From Chryseobacterium pennae (GTDB lineage Bacteria; Bacteroidota; Bacteroidia; Flavobacteriales; Weeksellaceae), in assembly GCF_003385515.1 (NCBI RefSeq), contig NZ_QNVT01000013.1:62001-126000 (forward strand): DNA of 64,000 bases, given 5' to 3'. The translations under genes and the position numbers were made by a program. Of this stretch, positions 1 to 8,604 are shown piece by piece. How positions within the stretch are numbered: the stretch's first letter is position 1; every line of letters begins with the position of its first letter. Below the pieces are notes generated by a model that saw only the letters and a list, made by a program, of their open reading frames with translations, did no database searches and was not told where the DNA came from.

Positions 1-257
1 ATAGGTCTGTTGAAGGGAATTACAAAAATTTCATCCTCTAAAAAAATAATGTCGGCACCTCTGTAGGTAAGGTTAACATCAATTGTTGTTTGGTTTTCAA
101 AACTGATCTCAACATTTTTTACAAGCTGATGTTTTCTTTTTTTCATATAACGGAAGAAGAGATTCCGCTTCTGTTTTAAATACAGAGAAATACCAATACT
201 GATAAGAATAAAAAGTAAAACGGCTCCGGCAAGAAGTAAAGAAAAATCTGTATCCAT
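1..257 (-). CDS. Membrane-anchored protein of unknown function, 3'-truncated by window edge
   Basis: The start codon is at 257 and the frame stays open to base 1, so only about 85 N-terminal residues are visible. The protein begins MDTDFSLLLAGAVLLFILIS, giving one N-terminal transmembrane helix (about residues 6-28). A basic stretch follows (KQKR, MKKRKH) that should lie in the cytoplasm. The soluble part starts VKNVEISFENQTTIDVNLT and looks like beta strands. No family is recognised. It lies just downstream of rpoD on the same strand, but the rpoD terminator separates them, so it is probably transcribed on its own. Confidence 0.6.
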   Translation of the reverse strand, partial: MDTDFSLLLAGAVLLFILISIGISLYLKQKRNLFFRYMKKRKHQLVKNVEISFENQTTIDVNLTYRGADIIFLEDEIFVIPFNRP

Positions 258-267
258 AATACAAAAA

Positions 268-298
268 TAAAAAAACGGAGCCTGAAAACAGACTCCGC
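268..298 (-). terminator. Intrinsic terminator of rpoD
   Basis: On the minus strand a GCGGAGTCTG / CAGGCTCCG hairpin is followed by a run of seven T. It lies just past the rpoD stop codon. Confidence 0.75.
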
Positions 299-321
299 TT
301 ATAAAATTGTTTGCGCTAAAA

Positions 322-1188
322 TTATTTACCTAAGTAAGATTTAAGGATCTTACTTCTGGTATTATGTTTTAGTCTCTTAATTGCTTTTTCTTTGATCTGA
401 CGAACTCTCTCTCTTGTAAGATCGAAAGTCTCACCAATTTCCTCTAAAGTCATTGGGTGTTTTCCGTTCAGTCCGAAGTATAGTCTAACCAAATCAGCCT
501 CCCTTGGAGTTAAAGTGTTTAATGCTCTTTCAATCTCAATTTGAAGAGATTCAAGCATTAAGTCTTTATCAGGACTTGGAGATTCTCCTGAACGTAATAC
601 ATCATAAAGATTAGAATCTTCACCTTCTACCAAGGGTGCATCCATAGACAGGTGTCTACCGGAGTTTTTCATAGATTCTTTGATATCTTCCTCACTCATG
701 TCAAGAACTTCAGCCAATTCTTCCGGAGAAGGTGGTCTTTCATTTTCCTGCTCAAGGTGAGCGTATGCTTTATTAATTTTATTGATGGAACCAATTTTGT
801 TCAACGGAAGTCTTACAATTCTTGATTGCTCAGCCAACGCCTGTAAAATTGATTGACGGATCCACCATACTGCATAAGAGATAAATTTGAAACCTCTAGT
901 TTCATCGTACCTTTTTGCCGCCTTCATTAATCCTAAGTTACCCTCATTAATTAAATCGGGTAAGGAAAGACCTTGGTTTTGGTATTGCTTAGATACAGAA
1001 ACTACGAAACGAAGGTTGGCCTTGATTAATTTTTCCAATGCAGCTCTGTCGCCAGCACGTATTCTTTGTGCCAATTCTACTTCCTCGTCCGCAGTAATCA
1101 GTTCCACTTTACCAATTTCCTGCAAATACTTGTCTAATGAAGCAGTTTCCCTGTTGGTAACCTGCTTAGTGATTTTTAATTGTCTCAT
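322..1188 (-). CDS. rpoD: Primary RNA polymerase sigma factor (sigma-70, RpoD/SigA)
   Basis: Housekeeping sigma factor that directs RNA polymerase to vegetative promoters. At 288 residues it lacks region 1.1 and the long non-conserved segment of proteobacterial RpoD, which is normal in Bacteroidota. Region 1.2 is at about 16-50. Region 2 is at about 55-125 and contains [18 protein letters not shown] and the -10-reading [16 protein letters not shown]. Region 3 is at about 130-210. Region 4.2 has its helix-turn-helix at about 247-272 ([20 protein letters not shown]). The start is [10 protein letters not shown], as in other Bacteroidota. An A-rich leader, AGGATAAAATAA, precedes the ATG. It is monocistronic, with its own terminator. 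The assignment is secure. Confidence 0.96.
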   Translation of the reverse strand: MRQLKITKQVTNRETASLDKYLQEIGKVELITADEEVELAQRIRAGDRAALEKLIKANLRFVVSVSKQYQNQGLSLPDLINEGNLGLMKAAKRYDETRGFKFISYAVWWIRQSILQALAEQSRIVRLPLNKIGSINKINKAYAHLEQENERPPSPEELAEVLDMSEEDIKESMKNSGRHLSMDAPLVEGEDSNLYDVLRSGESPSPDKDLMLESLQIEIERALNTLTPREADLVRLYFGLNGKHPMTLEEIGETFDLTRERVRQIKEKAIKRLKHNTRSKILKSYLGK

Positions 1189-1385
1189 TTATTTTATCCT
1201 CAAAAAAGAGTTACTATATATTATACGTTTGGAAATACAAAAAGGTTACACTAGTTTTACTTTTTTATTAATATTTTAATTTGAATGCTAATAGATGAGC
1301 GTGGAACAGAGATTCAGAAGTTGAAAAATAGAAAGAAAAGAAGATAATCCAGGATAAAAAGAATGAAAATTAATTAAACTTTAAA

Positions 1386-1415
1386 CAAAAAAAACGGACC
1401 CCAAGTCCCGTTTTT
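1386..1415 (-). terminator. Terminator of the S1/P1 nuclease gene
   Basis: On the minus strand an ACGGGAC / GTCCGT stem (one bulge) is followed by eight T. It lies about 30 bp past the nuclease stop codon. Confidence 0.65.
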
Positions 1416-1444
1416 ATCTATATCTATTAGAATTTTATTTCCAA

Positions 1445-2236
1445 TTAGAAGAGTTCATTCAATAGTTTAGCCAATCTCAATCCTCCGTACAATAACTGTC
1501 TTTCAAGAGTATCATTGAACTTGTATTGGTAGTCATAAGATAATTTTGATCCGTCAGGAGTCTGTGCATAGATCTTGTTGGCGATTTTGTGAGAATCATA
1601 CAACCAGTCTTCCAAAGTTCCGGATTGAATCTGTGCTACTTCTTCCTTAGATTTAATATCCAGAAGTTTAGAATATTCTGTGTAGCTGTATTTTTGAGAA
1701 TCCACTAATTTTCCATCCCAAACAGAGTGTAAATTGGTTTTATCCCCGAAATACGTAACATTGATTTTGTTTCCTCCTAAATCATCAGCTCTTCCTACGT
1801 GTAGGGGCTGAGCAAGGTCACCCATAATATGAATAAGGAAGATCAAAGCAATTTTTCTGTCTTTTGCTGAGGTTTTTTCGTCCTTAATCTGGCTGGATAG
1901 GGTATTTACCTGTGTGTAAAGACTTGGGCCTGCCTGCATTTTTAGGTTTTGGTCAAAAGTTTTCAGATCAGTTTGCGGATCAATATTTACATAATGCCAT
2001 GATGAAGCCTGCTTCCAGACTCCTGTAGTATCAGACTTGATAAAGTCCGGCCAGTTTGCCCAATACGCAAGACGTTCCTTGCCCATTATTTTTTTGATTT
2101 CCCTTTTTGCCTTTCTGGAAAGGTGATTCTCTGCAATATCTGCAATTACTCTGTGCCCCGTTAATCCCCAAGCATAAGAATAAAGTGAAGAGGAAATGAA
2201 TGCTAAAATCAGAATTTTAGAATAAATACTTTTCAT
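1445..2236 (-). CDS. S1/P1-family zinc nuclease, secreted
   Basis: Phospholipase C/P1-fold nuclease expected to cleave single-stranded DNA or RNA with three zinc ions in the periplasm or outside the cell. The chosen start is the ATG giving MKSIYSKILILAFISSSLYS; an upstream in-frame TTG is less likely. The signal peptide should be cut before Trp in WGLTGHRVIADIAENHL, because these enzymes use the mature N-terminal Trp and the nearby His as zinc ligands. Other ligand motifs are present: WHYVNID, LIHIMGDLAQPLHVG and NLHSVWDGKL. The length (263 aa) is normal. It stands alone between terminators, and no regulator is evident. Confidence 0.92.
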   Translation of the reverse strand: MKSIYSKILILAFISSSLYSYAWGLTGHRVIADIAENHLSRKAKREIKKIMGKERLAYWANWPDFIKSDTTGVWKQASSWHYVNIDPQTDLKTFDQNLKMQAGPSLYTQVNTLSSQIKDEKTSAKDRKIALIFLIHIMGDLAQPLHVGRADDLGGNKINVTYFGDKTNLHSVWDGKLVDSQKYSYTEYSKLLDIKSKEEVAQIQSGTLEDWLYDSHKIANKIYAQTPDGSKLSYDYQYKFNDTLERQLLYGGLRLAKLLNELF

Positions 2237-2675
2237 TTTAAATAACAATTTTCAGTCTGCAAAGATACGACCCCCTTTCCGAATGACCACAAATTATCCC
2301 GAATTTATTCCAACAGATGATATTAATAAAATTTAATCTGAATAAAATAAGGAATTGTACTAGGTTTGAAGACGAATTTTGGGGGAATGTGAGAGGAAGG
2401 ATATAAGATATTTAATAGATATAATAAGGAATAGGATTATACCATTTAAACTTCTGATCCTGAACTTTAAACCATAAGCCCTTGATTCTGAACTCTGAAC
2501 CTGGAATCTTAAACTTTATAAAAAATCCCTGATTACCGTATTTTTACGGAATTTACTTAAAATTATTCCTTTTAATGTCAATAAATTAGTATTTTTAAAA
2601 TAAAATTATTGGTAAAATATTTTTTCAAACTTACGAGATATATTATCTTTACAAGTCATAATCACAGGAAACACT
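2237..2675. other. Intergenic region with low-complexity CTGAAC/TTTAAAC repeats
   Basis: No gene seen. Around 2445-2520 there are degenerate repeats of phrases such as CTGAACTTTAAAC and TTCTGAACTCTGAACC. This style recurs in other intergenic spaces of the window. A weak -7 candidate, TATCTTTA, lies at 2644-2651, 25 bp upstream of the tssG-like start. Confidence 0.45.
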
Positions 2676-3617
2676 ATGCATGAGAATAATATTGTAGACA
2701 TGAATTACAATAAGCTGCAGACAGACTTTAAAGCAGAGGCTGTAGCTGTCAATCTTTTGAAATATCACCGGACGGTAAGCAATATTTTTATTGAAAGAGT
2801 TGGGGTGAACGATCGTGCTTATCTTAAGGATATTAAAAGCATTTCGAGCAGTTATTTAGGTTTTGATGAAGAAGTATTCACGATAGAAAGTTATAGGGAG
2901 GGCATTTACGATTACCTTCCTGAAGGGTTATTTCACCCACCTTCTCTCGGAGCTTCCAGAAAAAATGTAGATACGGTAGTAAGAGAGATCAGAAAGCAGA
3001 AAAGAATAGAAGATGATGCCCGTAAATTTTTCCGCCCTTTTGAGCTGGAAGTCTTTTTTACGGAGATTAGTGCCCTTCTTAAAGAGTCTGAATTTGATAT
3101 TACAAGCAATACAGATGCATTACTGGAAACGGTAAGTGAACTTTGGCCGCTGGTTGATATGCTGGATAAGCAGAGTGCTTATATATTTATACACATTCTT
3201 CCTTTCTTTCATCAGATCCGTGGGGATAAGAGATGGTTTGAAAGATGCCTGACCGCTTTTTTACAGGTTTCTGTTAAAGTAACCTTTTCTCCCAATGTTA
3301 TTGATGGAATAGAGAAAAATGATGATTCAATGCTTTTGGGAAATTCAAGATTGGGGGTAACCTATATTCCGAGTGGCAGACATATGGATGGACAACGGAA
3401 TTGGGTAGTGAATATCGGCCCGATTCCTTATGAAGATATGAAAAAGTATATCCCGGGAAGCCCGTTCAGAAAAGTTCTTCAGACCTTGTATGATTATTTT
3501 CTTCCTATAACAGTGGATATTGAAGAGAATTTTGTGACAGAAAAGCTGGAATACTCGTTCAGTCTGGAGGATGATGAAAGAAATGCCAGCCGCCTTGGAT
3601 ACTCTACCTTCCTCTAA
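2676..3617 (+). CDS. tssG: Type VI secretion baseplate protein, TssG-like (subtype iii)
   Basis: Probable TssG, which with TssF and TssK builds the wedge of the T6SS baseplate in the cytoplasm. There is no signal peptide or transmembrane segment. The protein is 313 residues, similar to TssG. Its C-terminus, NASRLGYSTFL, resembles the LGWxxWL-type ending of TssG proteins. The middle region (YDYLPEGLFHPP, then a basic stretch and KFFRPFELEVFF) matches nothing else I recognise. The next two genes on the same strand, tssN and tssK, support the T6SS assignment. A second in-frame ATG lies 8 codons in (MNYNKL). A TssF-type or other subtype iii baseplate part is the main alternative. Confidence 0.6.
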   Translation: MHENNIVDMNYNKLQTDFKAEAVAVNLLKYHRTVSNIFIERVGVNDRAYLKDIKSISSSYLGFDEEVFTIESYREGIYDYLPEGLFHPPSLGASRKNVDTVVREIRKQKRIEDDARKFFRPFELEVFFTEISALLKESEFDITSNTDALLETVSELWPLVDMLDKQSAYIFIHILPFFHQIRGDKRWFERCLTAFLQVSVKVTFSPNVIDGIEKNDDSMLLGNSRLGVTYIPSGRHMDGQRNWVVNIGPIPYEDMKKYIPGSPFRKVLQTLYDYFLPITVDIEENFVTEKLEYSFSLEDDERNASRLGYSTFL

Positions 3618-3671
3618 ATTATTTTATTATATTTACAACTACCAACAAAGTATAAATTCGAAAAGAAACAA

Positions 3672-4574
3672 ATGGAAATTTCTTCAGTAAAAGGTATTTT
3701 TTTAAGGTATATTCTAATGCCTTTAATCGCAATTATCATGATGTTTATCCTGGGAATTATCAGGAGAAACAAACCTGCGATCAAAATTAAAGTAATTATT
3801 GTATACGTTCTTCTGTGCAGTTTATGCCTGGCACTGCCTGGTTTTTTCGGATTTGCCGGAAATCTTTTTAATCCGTACTGGTATCTCATTGCACAGGTTG
3901 TTTATCTTGTTTTTGGGATTATCCACGTTAACTTACTGCATAAATATTTCAAAAAGCATATTGATTCTCTGGCAATGAGCATCCTGTTTGAATCTATTCT
4001 TTCATTGACTTGTATTGCTTTGGGTGGATATTTATTTACCCTGTTATTCAACTGGATGAGTAAAGGAACCGGATATGCAGTGATGGCAGCTACAAGTATG
4101 CTGATCTTTGTAGTTCCTATGGTATTTTATTATTGCTATATTCAGTTTATCAGTATTCCTTTTGATATTTATAAAACATGGAGATATTCCCCGGATCAAA
4201 AACTTCCTGATTTTGAAGGGGCAGATTTTGACCGTCTGATGGTTTTGAATGTAGAATTAAGTAAAAATCTTGAAGATTCAAACCGATTCAGAATTAAGGC
4301 GAAAACTCTTCCGACAGGAATCACTTTTGGAGACTGGTTTTACAGAGTAGTGGATGATTATAACCACAAGAACCCGGGATCTATCATTCACCTTTCAGAT
4401 GAGGTAAAAGAACCTTATTACTGGATCTTTTATACTAAAAAATCGTTTTTCAGCTTTAGAAAATATATAGATTTCGACCAGGACATTACTGCAAACAGCA
4501 TTTCTGAAAATGAAGTGGTGATTTGTAAAAGAGTCATTCAGCATGAAGAGGAGGGAGTCGCAAGAAAATCATAA
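3672..4574 (+). CDS. tssN: Type VI secretion system membrane protein TssN (subtype iii)
   Basis: TssN is specific to the Bacteroidota T6SS (subtype iii) and probably helps form the inner-membrane part of the apparatus. The protein is 300 residues. The first 165 carry about five hydrophobic segments, starting with FLRYILMPLIAIIMMFILGI and including LALPGFFGFAGN and VVPMVFYYCYI. The rest is a soluble, probably cytoplasmic domain (about 170-300) with FGDWFYRVVDDYNHKNP. It starts 54 bp after the tssG-like gene and ends 25 bp before tssK, so one operon is likely. The assignment rests on topology, size and neighbours. Confidence 0.7.
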   Translation: MEISSVKGIFLRYILMPLIAIIMMFILGIIRRNKPAIKIKVIIVYVLLCSLCLALPGFFGFAGNLFNPYWYLIAQVVYLVFGIIHVNLLHKYFKKHIDSLAMSILFESILSLTCIALGGYLFTLLFNWMSKGTGYAVMAATSMLIFVVPMVFYYCYIQFISIPFDIYKTWRYSPDQKLPDFEGADFDRLMVLNVELSKNLEDSNRFRIKAKTLPTGITFGDWFYRVVDDYNHKNPGSIIHLSDEVKEPYYWIFYTKKSFFSFRKYIDFDQDITANSISENEVVICKRVIQHEEEGVARKS

Positions 4575-4599
4575 CACAAAAAATTAAAAAGTATTAAAC

Positions 4600-5739
4600 A
4601 TGATACAGCCTATTAAACATTTTGCAATCAACTGGGTGGATGGAATGAAAGTTTCCCAAAGACACCTTAATGATCAGGATAATTTCTTAATTGATACCAT
4701 CAGAGATTCCAATTCGCTTGGGATTACTACATATAACTATGGGCTTTTGCCTATTTCTACTGAGTATACAGACCGTACTATTTTTGATGTTCACAATACT
4801 GCCACTAACGATGTTCAGCTGGTTATCAAAAGATGCAGTGCTGTTACCATGGCAGGGTACCGTATTGAATTAAGCGACAGAAGAATCAGTGTAAAATCCC
4901 TGGCAAAATCAATGAGTGAAGAGCAGGCTGATGGAGAATATTATATTTTGATCTCTGTAAATCCGTTTGATAAAGTTCCTTTCGGCGATATTGATCCGGA
5001 AGAAATTCCACCACGTCACCCAAGTGCACAACCGAATCACCATATTGAACTTCTTCCTGTAACTTCATTGAACAGTAGCTACTCAGGAGGAAATTATCTG
5101 ATTATAGGAAAGGTAGATTTAAAAGCCAATATTGCACAGGTAGACTCTAATTTTATTCCGCCCTGTACTTCTGTTCAGAGTCATCCGGCATTAGTAGAGT
5201 ATTACAGCAGCTTTGCGAAATCTATTGGAAACCTGCAGCAGTATGCTTTTAAAATTATTCAGAAAGCGTCTCATAAAAACCAGAATACAGCTTTAGCTCA
5301 AAATGTGAAGTTCGTTTGTAATACGATGGTGACTACCTTTGGAGATATGTATTTCCAATTCAGAAATATTACGCCTTACCAACCGCCGGTATTTTTAATT
5401 GAATCTTTTGCAAAGCTGGCGCTTCACCTGTACAACTCAACACAGCTACTTGTTCCTGCAGAATTGGAAGAAATGCTGAACTATAGTTTGGAATGGAGTG
5501 AGATTGCACCTCATACTTTATTGAATCAATTGTCTATCGTCGCTGAAACAAATTACGATCACCATAATTGCGGAGAGCCTTTACTTTACATCCAACAGAT
5601 GTTAAGAAGTCTGGAGACAATTTTCTCTAAACTGAGCGAACTGGATTACATTGGTCAGAGAAAAGAAAACATCATTGTTAATGAACAGGAGGTTTCTACC
5701 AATACCAACCCGAAGAGAGGTTGGAGTGTATTAGACTAA
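4600..5739 (+). CDS. tssK: Type VI secretion baseplate adaptor TssK
   Basis: TssK links the T6SS baseplate to the membrane complex. The N-terminus has the family signature: FAINWVDGMKVSQRHLNDQD, compare WxxGxxxxxxHxxxQD in known TssK proteins. It is 379 residues, somewhat shorter than proteobacterial TssK (about 445), as expected for subtype iii. Beta-rich regions at about 50-200 (ILISVNPFDKVPFGDIDPEE) are followed by a helical part (about 205-345). It is the last gene of the three-gene T6SS group and is followed by a strong terminator. Sheath, tube, Hcp, VgrG and ClpV genes are not in this window, so the group depends on genes elsewhere. Confidence 0.85.
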   Translation: MIQPIKHFAINWVDGMKVSQRHLNDQDNFLIDTIRDSNSLGITTYNYGLLPISTEYTDRTIFDVHNTATNDVQLVIKRCSAVTMAGYRIELSDRRISVKSLAKSMSEEQADGEYYILISVNPFDKVPFGDIDPEEIPPRHPSAQPNHHIELLPVTSLNSSYSGGNYLIIGKVDLKANIAQVDSNFIPPCTSVQSHPALVEYYSSFAKSIGNLQQYAFKIIQKASHKNQNTALAQNVKFVCNTMVTTFGDMYFQFRNITPYQPPVFLIESFAKLALHLYNSTQLLVPAELEEMLNYSLEWSEIAPHTLLNQLSIVAETNYDHHNCGEPLLYIQQMLRSLETIFSKLSELDYIGQRKENIIVNEQEVSTNTNPKRGWSVLD

Positions 5740-6121
5740 TAGCATCAGCTTTTAAATATAAAATCCCGAATGAACAATCATTCGGGATTTTTTTATTGAC
5801 TCTGCATCATCGTAAAATTATCATGGATATTTACTTCCTGCATTTTAATTTTCTAAATATTATATTATTTACCCTACATAGACCCTACATCATATTCTTT
5901 TTAAGTCTTATATACCTAAGGTGAATATTGTGGTAGGTAGTATATAATATATTGATTATTAATTAGTTGAGTTAGTAATGTATTTGTGTAGTATGCTGTT
6001 TTTAACAGCTTTTTTGATTTATGATATAGTTTTGCAGGAATCTATAACTTATTATGATGTGAATCATTAATGATTGATACACTAAGGTTACTATAAATGA
6101 AATAAACTCAAAAAAATATCT
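5740..6121. other. AT-rich intergenic region upstream of the outer-membrane protein gene
   Basis: Apart from the tssK terminator no gene or repeat is evident. The stretch 5870-6110 is extremely AT-rich and must contain the promoter of the barrel-protein/peptidase pair, but no convincing -33/-7 pair was found. Confidence 0.4.
5761..5794 (+). terminator. Terminator of the T6SS gene group
   Basis: Perfect 13-bp stem AAATCCCGAATGA / TCATTCGGGATTT with a 4-nt loop and a T-run. It lies 22 bp after the tssK stop codon. Confidence 0.88.
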
Positions 6122-6838
6122 ATGAAAAAAAAAATGTCTAAAATCTTTTGTCTTTGTTTTTTTTCTGCCGGAACAGTAGTGATGGGGCAAAATAAAATCA
6201 AGGTAAGTCTGGATGCAGGGTATACGTATGGTGCTTTAAATTCAGATCTTTCAAATCTTGTTGATTCAAGATACACGGGGCGGTATGGCTTCGGGGTCAA
6301 TTTGTCCGGAGAATATATGGTCTGGAAATCACTCTTTGTTTCTACCGGAGCTTCCTTCCAGCAAAAGAATTATAAGTTTGAGAGAACGGGAAACCGGGAA
6401 GGGTGGTACACAGAATATAATAACAATTTTTTAACCCTTCCTTTAATGGTAGGGGGCTATATCCTGAACAATCCACATGAAACTACTGGTGTGTGGATCA
6501 AAATTGCGGGTGGAATGTATACAGACTACTGGCTTCGTATGGGAAGAGAGGGTAGATATCCGGTATTTAATGAATTACAGGAAAACGGAACTTTCAATTA
6601 TACACAGGTATCGGATAAGTATGATTTCAAAAAGAATGAAAATCAGCTTAACAGATGGGGATATGGATTGGTAGGTCAAGCTCAGTTAGGGTATTCTCTT
6701 AAGAAGTTTGATGTATATGCATCCTATAATTACCAGTATGGGCTTTCGGATATCAATATGGCGAATGATGATAAAGACCGTAAATCAACCATTCGGTCAT
6801 ATATGATTTCTTTAGGTGTTGCCTATAAGTTCAAATAA
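6122..6838 (+). CDS. Outer-membrane beta-barrel protein (porin family, OMP_b-brl type)
   Basis: Small outer-membrane barrel of the kind common in Bacteroidota; the cargo is unknown. A signal peptide (about 1-23, ending VVMGQ) precedes NKIKVSLDAGYTYGALNSDL. Alternating aromatic and polar strands run to the C-terminus, which ends in the barrel-closing strand MISLGVAYKFK, with a terminal aromatic followed by Lys. Typical internal strands include VSTGASFQQKNYKF and FLTLPLMVGGYIL. At 238 residues it suits an 8- to 10-stranded barrel. Two starts lie close together (ATG at 6122 and at 6134); the first keeps the KKKK n-region. It is followed at 32 bp by an S41 peptidase gene, so the two are probably co-transcribed. 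Confidence 0.75.
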   Translation: MKKKMSKIFCLCFFSAGTVVMGQNKIKVSLDAGYTYGALNSDLSNLVDSRYTGRYGFGVNLSGEYMVWKSLFVSTGASFQQKNYKFERTGNREGWYTEYNNNFLTLPLMVGGYILNNPHETTGVWIKIAGGMYTDYWLRMGREGRYPVFNELQENGTFNYTQVSDKYDFKKNENQLNRWGYGLVGQAQLGYSLKKFDVYASYNYQYGLSDINMANDDKDRKSTIRSYMISLGVAYKFK

Positions 6839-6870
6839 CAAAGTTTTTCCTATCAATTAAAATCTATAAA

Positions 6871-8553
6871 ATGAAAAAAAATATTATTTATTTAGGGTTC
6901 GTACTGCTTTCAGCATCTGCGACATTCAATTCCTGTATGCAGGATAATGATTCCTCTGTCACGGAACCAACAAGATATACAAGCAATGATGTAAAATCCT
7001 ATGCCGATCTTTTTAAAGTATTCTGGACGGTAATGGATCAGCGGTATAATTATTTTTACGAACAGAAAGGAAAAGATGGGATGGATTGGAATGCCATCTA
7101 TAAAGAATATTATCCGAAATTTGCTGCTTTAAAATCCTATAATAGAATTGGTGTAAGCGATGCTGAATTGCAAGCGGATGCTGAAAAAGCAAGTGTATAT
7201 TTTACCGAAATCGTAAATCCAATTATAGACAGACATTTTTATGTTAAGATAAATGTGCCTTTTTCAAATTCCGGTATAACCAATACGTATACATTTTATG
7301 GTGGGATGAAAGAAGCTAGAGCTAATATTTATCCGTTTGGTGCAAAGTACGGATATATGAAAGATAGACTGAATGATGCAGAGTCTCGGACTTATAACTA
7401 TTCAGATGGTGGAAGTATGACATATCTTATGGGGAGCCTAAAGTCTAATCCTGACATTTACTATTTTTCATATAGTAGCTTTTTACTGGCAAGGTCTCTT
7501 AAAATTGATCTTGCTGATAAATATTTAAGCCCAGGTCCGGGAAATTCGCTTGTTCTTACCCCTGCAGCTATTGAAAACAGTCCACAACTCAATGCAATTG
7601 GTGATATTAACAAGAGAAATGAAGTTAAAAACTTTACTATCAATATTTTAAACGAATGGAACTCATTTCCAAATTCAAATGAAATGAAATCTTTCAATAG
7701 CCAGATTGGAACGTTTAAAAGTACAGAAGTTTTATCAGATTCGTTTTTAGATTTGATCCAACAGTTACTCACTAAGTCTAAGAATCTTGTAAAATATAAT
7801 AGTACAACTACTTACTCTTCCGTGTTAAATAGTGAAACCCTTCCTTATATCCAATGGTTTATGCAGGAGATGGATAATCATGTGAAATATGGATATAATT
7901 TGAGCCAGTTCCAGACTGCGGCAGACAAAATATTAACTAGTGCCCCTTTTTATAAAAAGTTTCTGAATCCTTTGCACAAAGGAGATATTAAGAAAGTGAT
8001 TATTGATTTAAGAGGTAACGGTGGTGGTAATATTGTTGATGCCCGTTTTTTCACAGACAGGTTTATTACTAAAAGCACTGTTGCATTTTATCAGAGAACA
8101 AAAGAAGGAAACGGACAATTTAATTATACTCCGTGGGTTCCGGTACAGGCACAGTCTCATATGTTTGGAATTCCCGGGAATATTCCGGTTGCTGTTTTAA
8201 CGGATAAAGGAAGTGCAAGCATGTCAGAAATGTCTACATTGATGTTCAAAAGTCAGGGAACCCATGCTATTTCTATTGGAGATTACAGTGCTGGAGCTAC
8301 TGCAGGCTTGGGAGGATCAGATGATTTTAACGGAGGTACCCGGGATAAGGTTGCCGGTGGTATTCTTGAGTTTTATATGCCATTGATGGCCACCAAGACT
8401 CTTAATGATGAAGTTATTGAGGGGATTGGCGTAAAGCCGGATATTTATGTGACGCCGCCTTCGGATGCTGAAGTTGCACAAATGACAAGCAGCCCTAAAA
8501 CATTTACAGACAGGGTAATGGAAGAAGCCATCAAATATCTTTTAACAAAATAG
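6871..8553 (+). CDS. S41-family peptidase, lipoprotein
   Basis: Peptidase related to C-terminal processing proteases and the interphotoreceptor-binding-protein group, probably anchored to a membrane facing the periplasm or surface. The signal peptide ends in a lipobox, TFNSC (Cys22). The S41 core is in the C-terminal half: KKVIIDLRGNGGGNIVDARF, then the nucleophile region KGSASMSEMSTLMFKSQG, then IGDYSAGATAGLGG. The Ser of GSASMSE is the likely nucleophile. The usual catalytic Lys of tail-specific proteases (GKGxxQ) is replaced by YSAGAT, as in the S41 subgroup with a Ser-His-type mechanism. A 300-residue N-terminal region is unassigned. At 560 aa it is full length and ends at a strong terminator. 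Confidence 0.85.
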   Translation: MKKNIIYLGFVLLSASATFNSCMQDNDSSVTEPTRYTSNDVKSYADLFKVFWTVMDQRYNYFYEQKGKDGMDWNAIYKEYYPKFAALKSYNRIGVSDAELQADAEKASVYFTEIVNPIIDRHFYVKINVPFSNSGITNTYTFYGGMKEARANIYPFGAKYGYMKDRLNDAESRTYNYSDGGSMTYLMGSLKSNPDIYYFSYSSFLLARSLKIDLADKYLSPGPGNSLVLTPAAIENSPQLNAIGDINKRNEVKNFTINILNEWNSFPNSNEMKSFNSQIGTFKSTEVLSDSFLDLIQQLLTKSKNLVKYNSTTTYSSVLNSETLPYIQWFMQEMDNHVKYGYNLSQFQTAADKILTSAPFYKKFLNPLHKGDIKKVIIDLRGNGGGNIVDARFFTDRFITKSTVAFYQRTKEGNGQFNYTPWVPVQAQSHMFGIPGNIPVAVLTDKGSASMSEMSTLMFKSQGTHAISIGDYSAGATAGLGGSDDFNGGTRDKVAGGILEFYMPLMATKTLNDEVIEGIGVKPDIYVTPPSDAEVAQMTSSPKTFTDRVMEEAIKYLLTK

Positions 8554-8562
8554 TATGACCTA

Positions 8563-8590
8563 AAAAGACCCGGCAGAAGCCGGGTCTTTT
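8563..8590 (+). terminator. Terminator after the S41 peptidase gene, possibly bidirectional
   Basis: Perfect 12-bp stem AAAAGACCCGGC / GCCGGGTCTTTT with loop AGAA. It lies between the convergent peptidase and beta-lactamase genes, and its A and T arms would let it act in both directions. Confidence 0.9.
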
Positions 8591-8604
8591 AGATTGAAAT
8601 GATT

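Noticed and set aside
887..1279. Open frame on the plus strand overlapping rpoD
   Set aside because: Covers the conserved sigma region 2 in antisense and has no recognisable domain.
5721..5924. Open frame of 67 codons after tssK
   Set aside because: It runs through the tssK stop and the terminator hairpin and has low-complexity Phe/Leu content.
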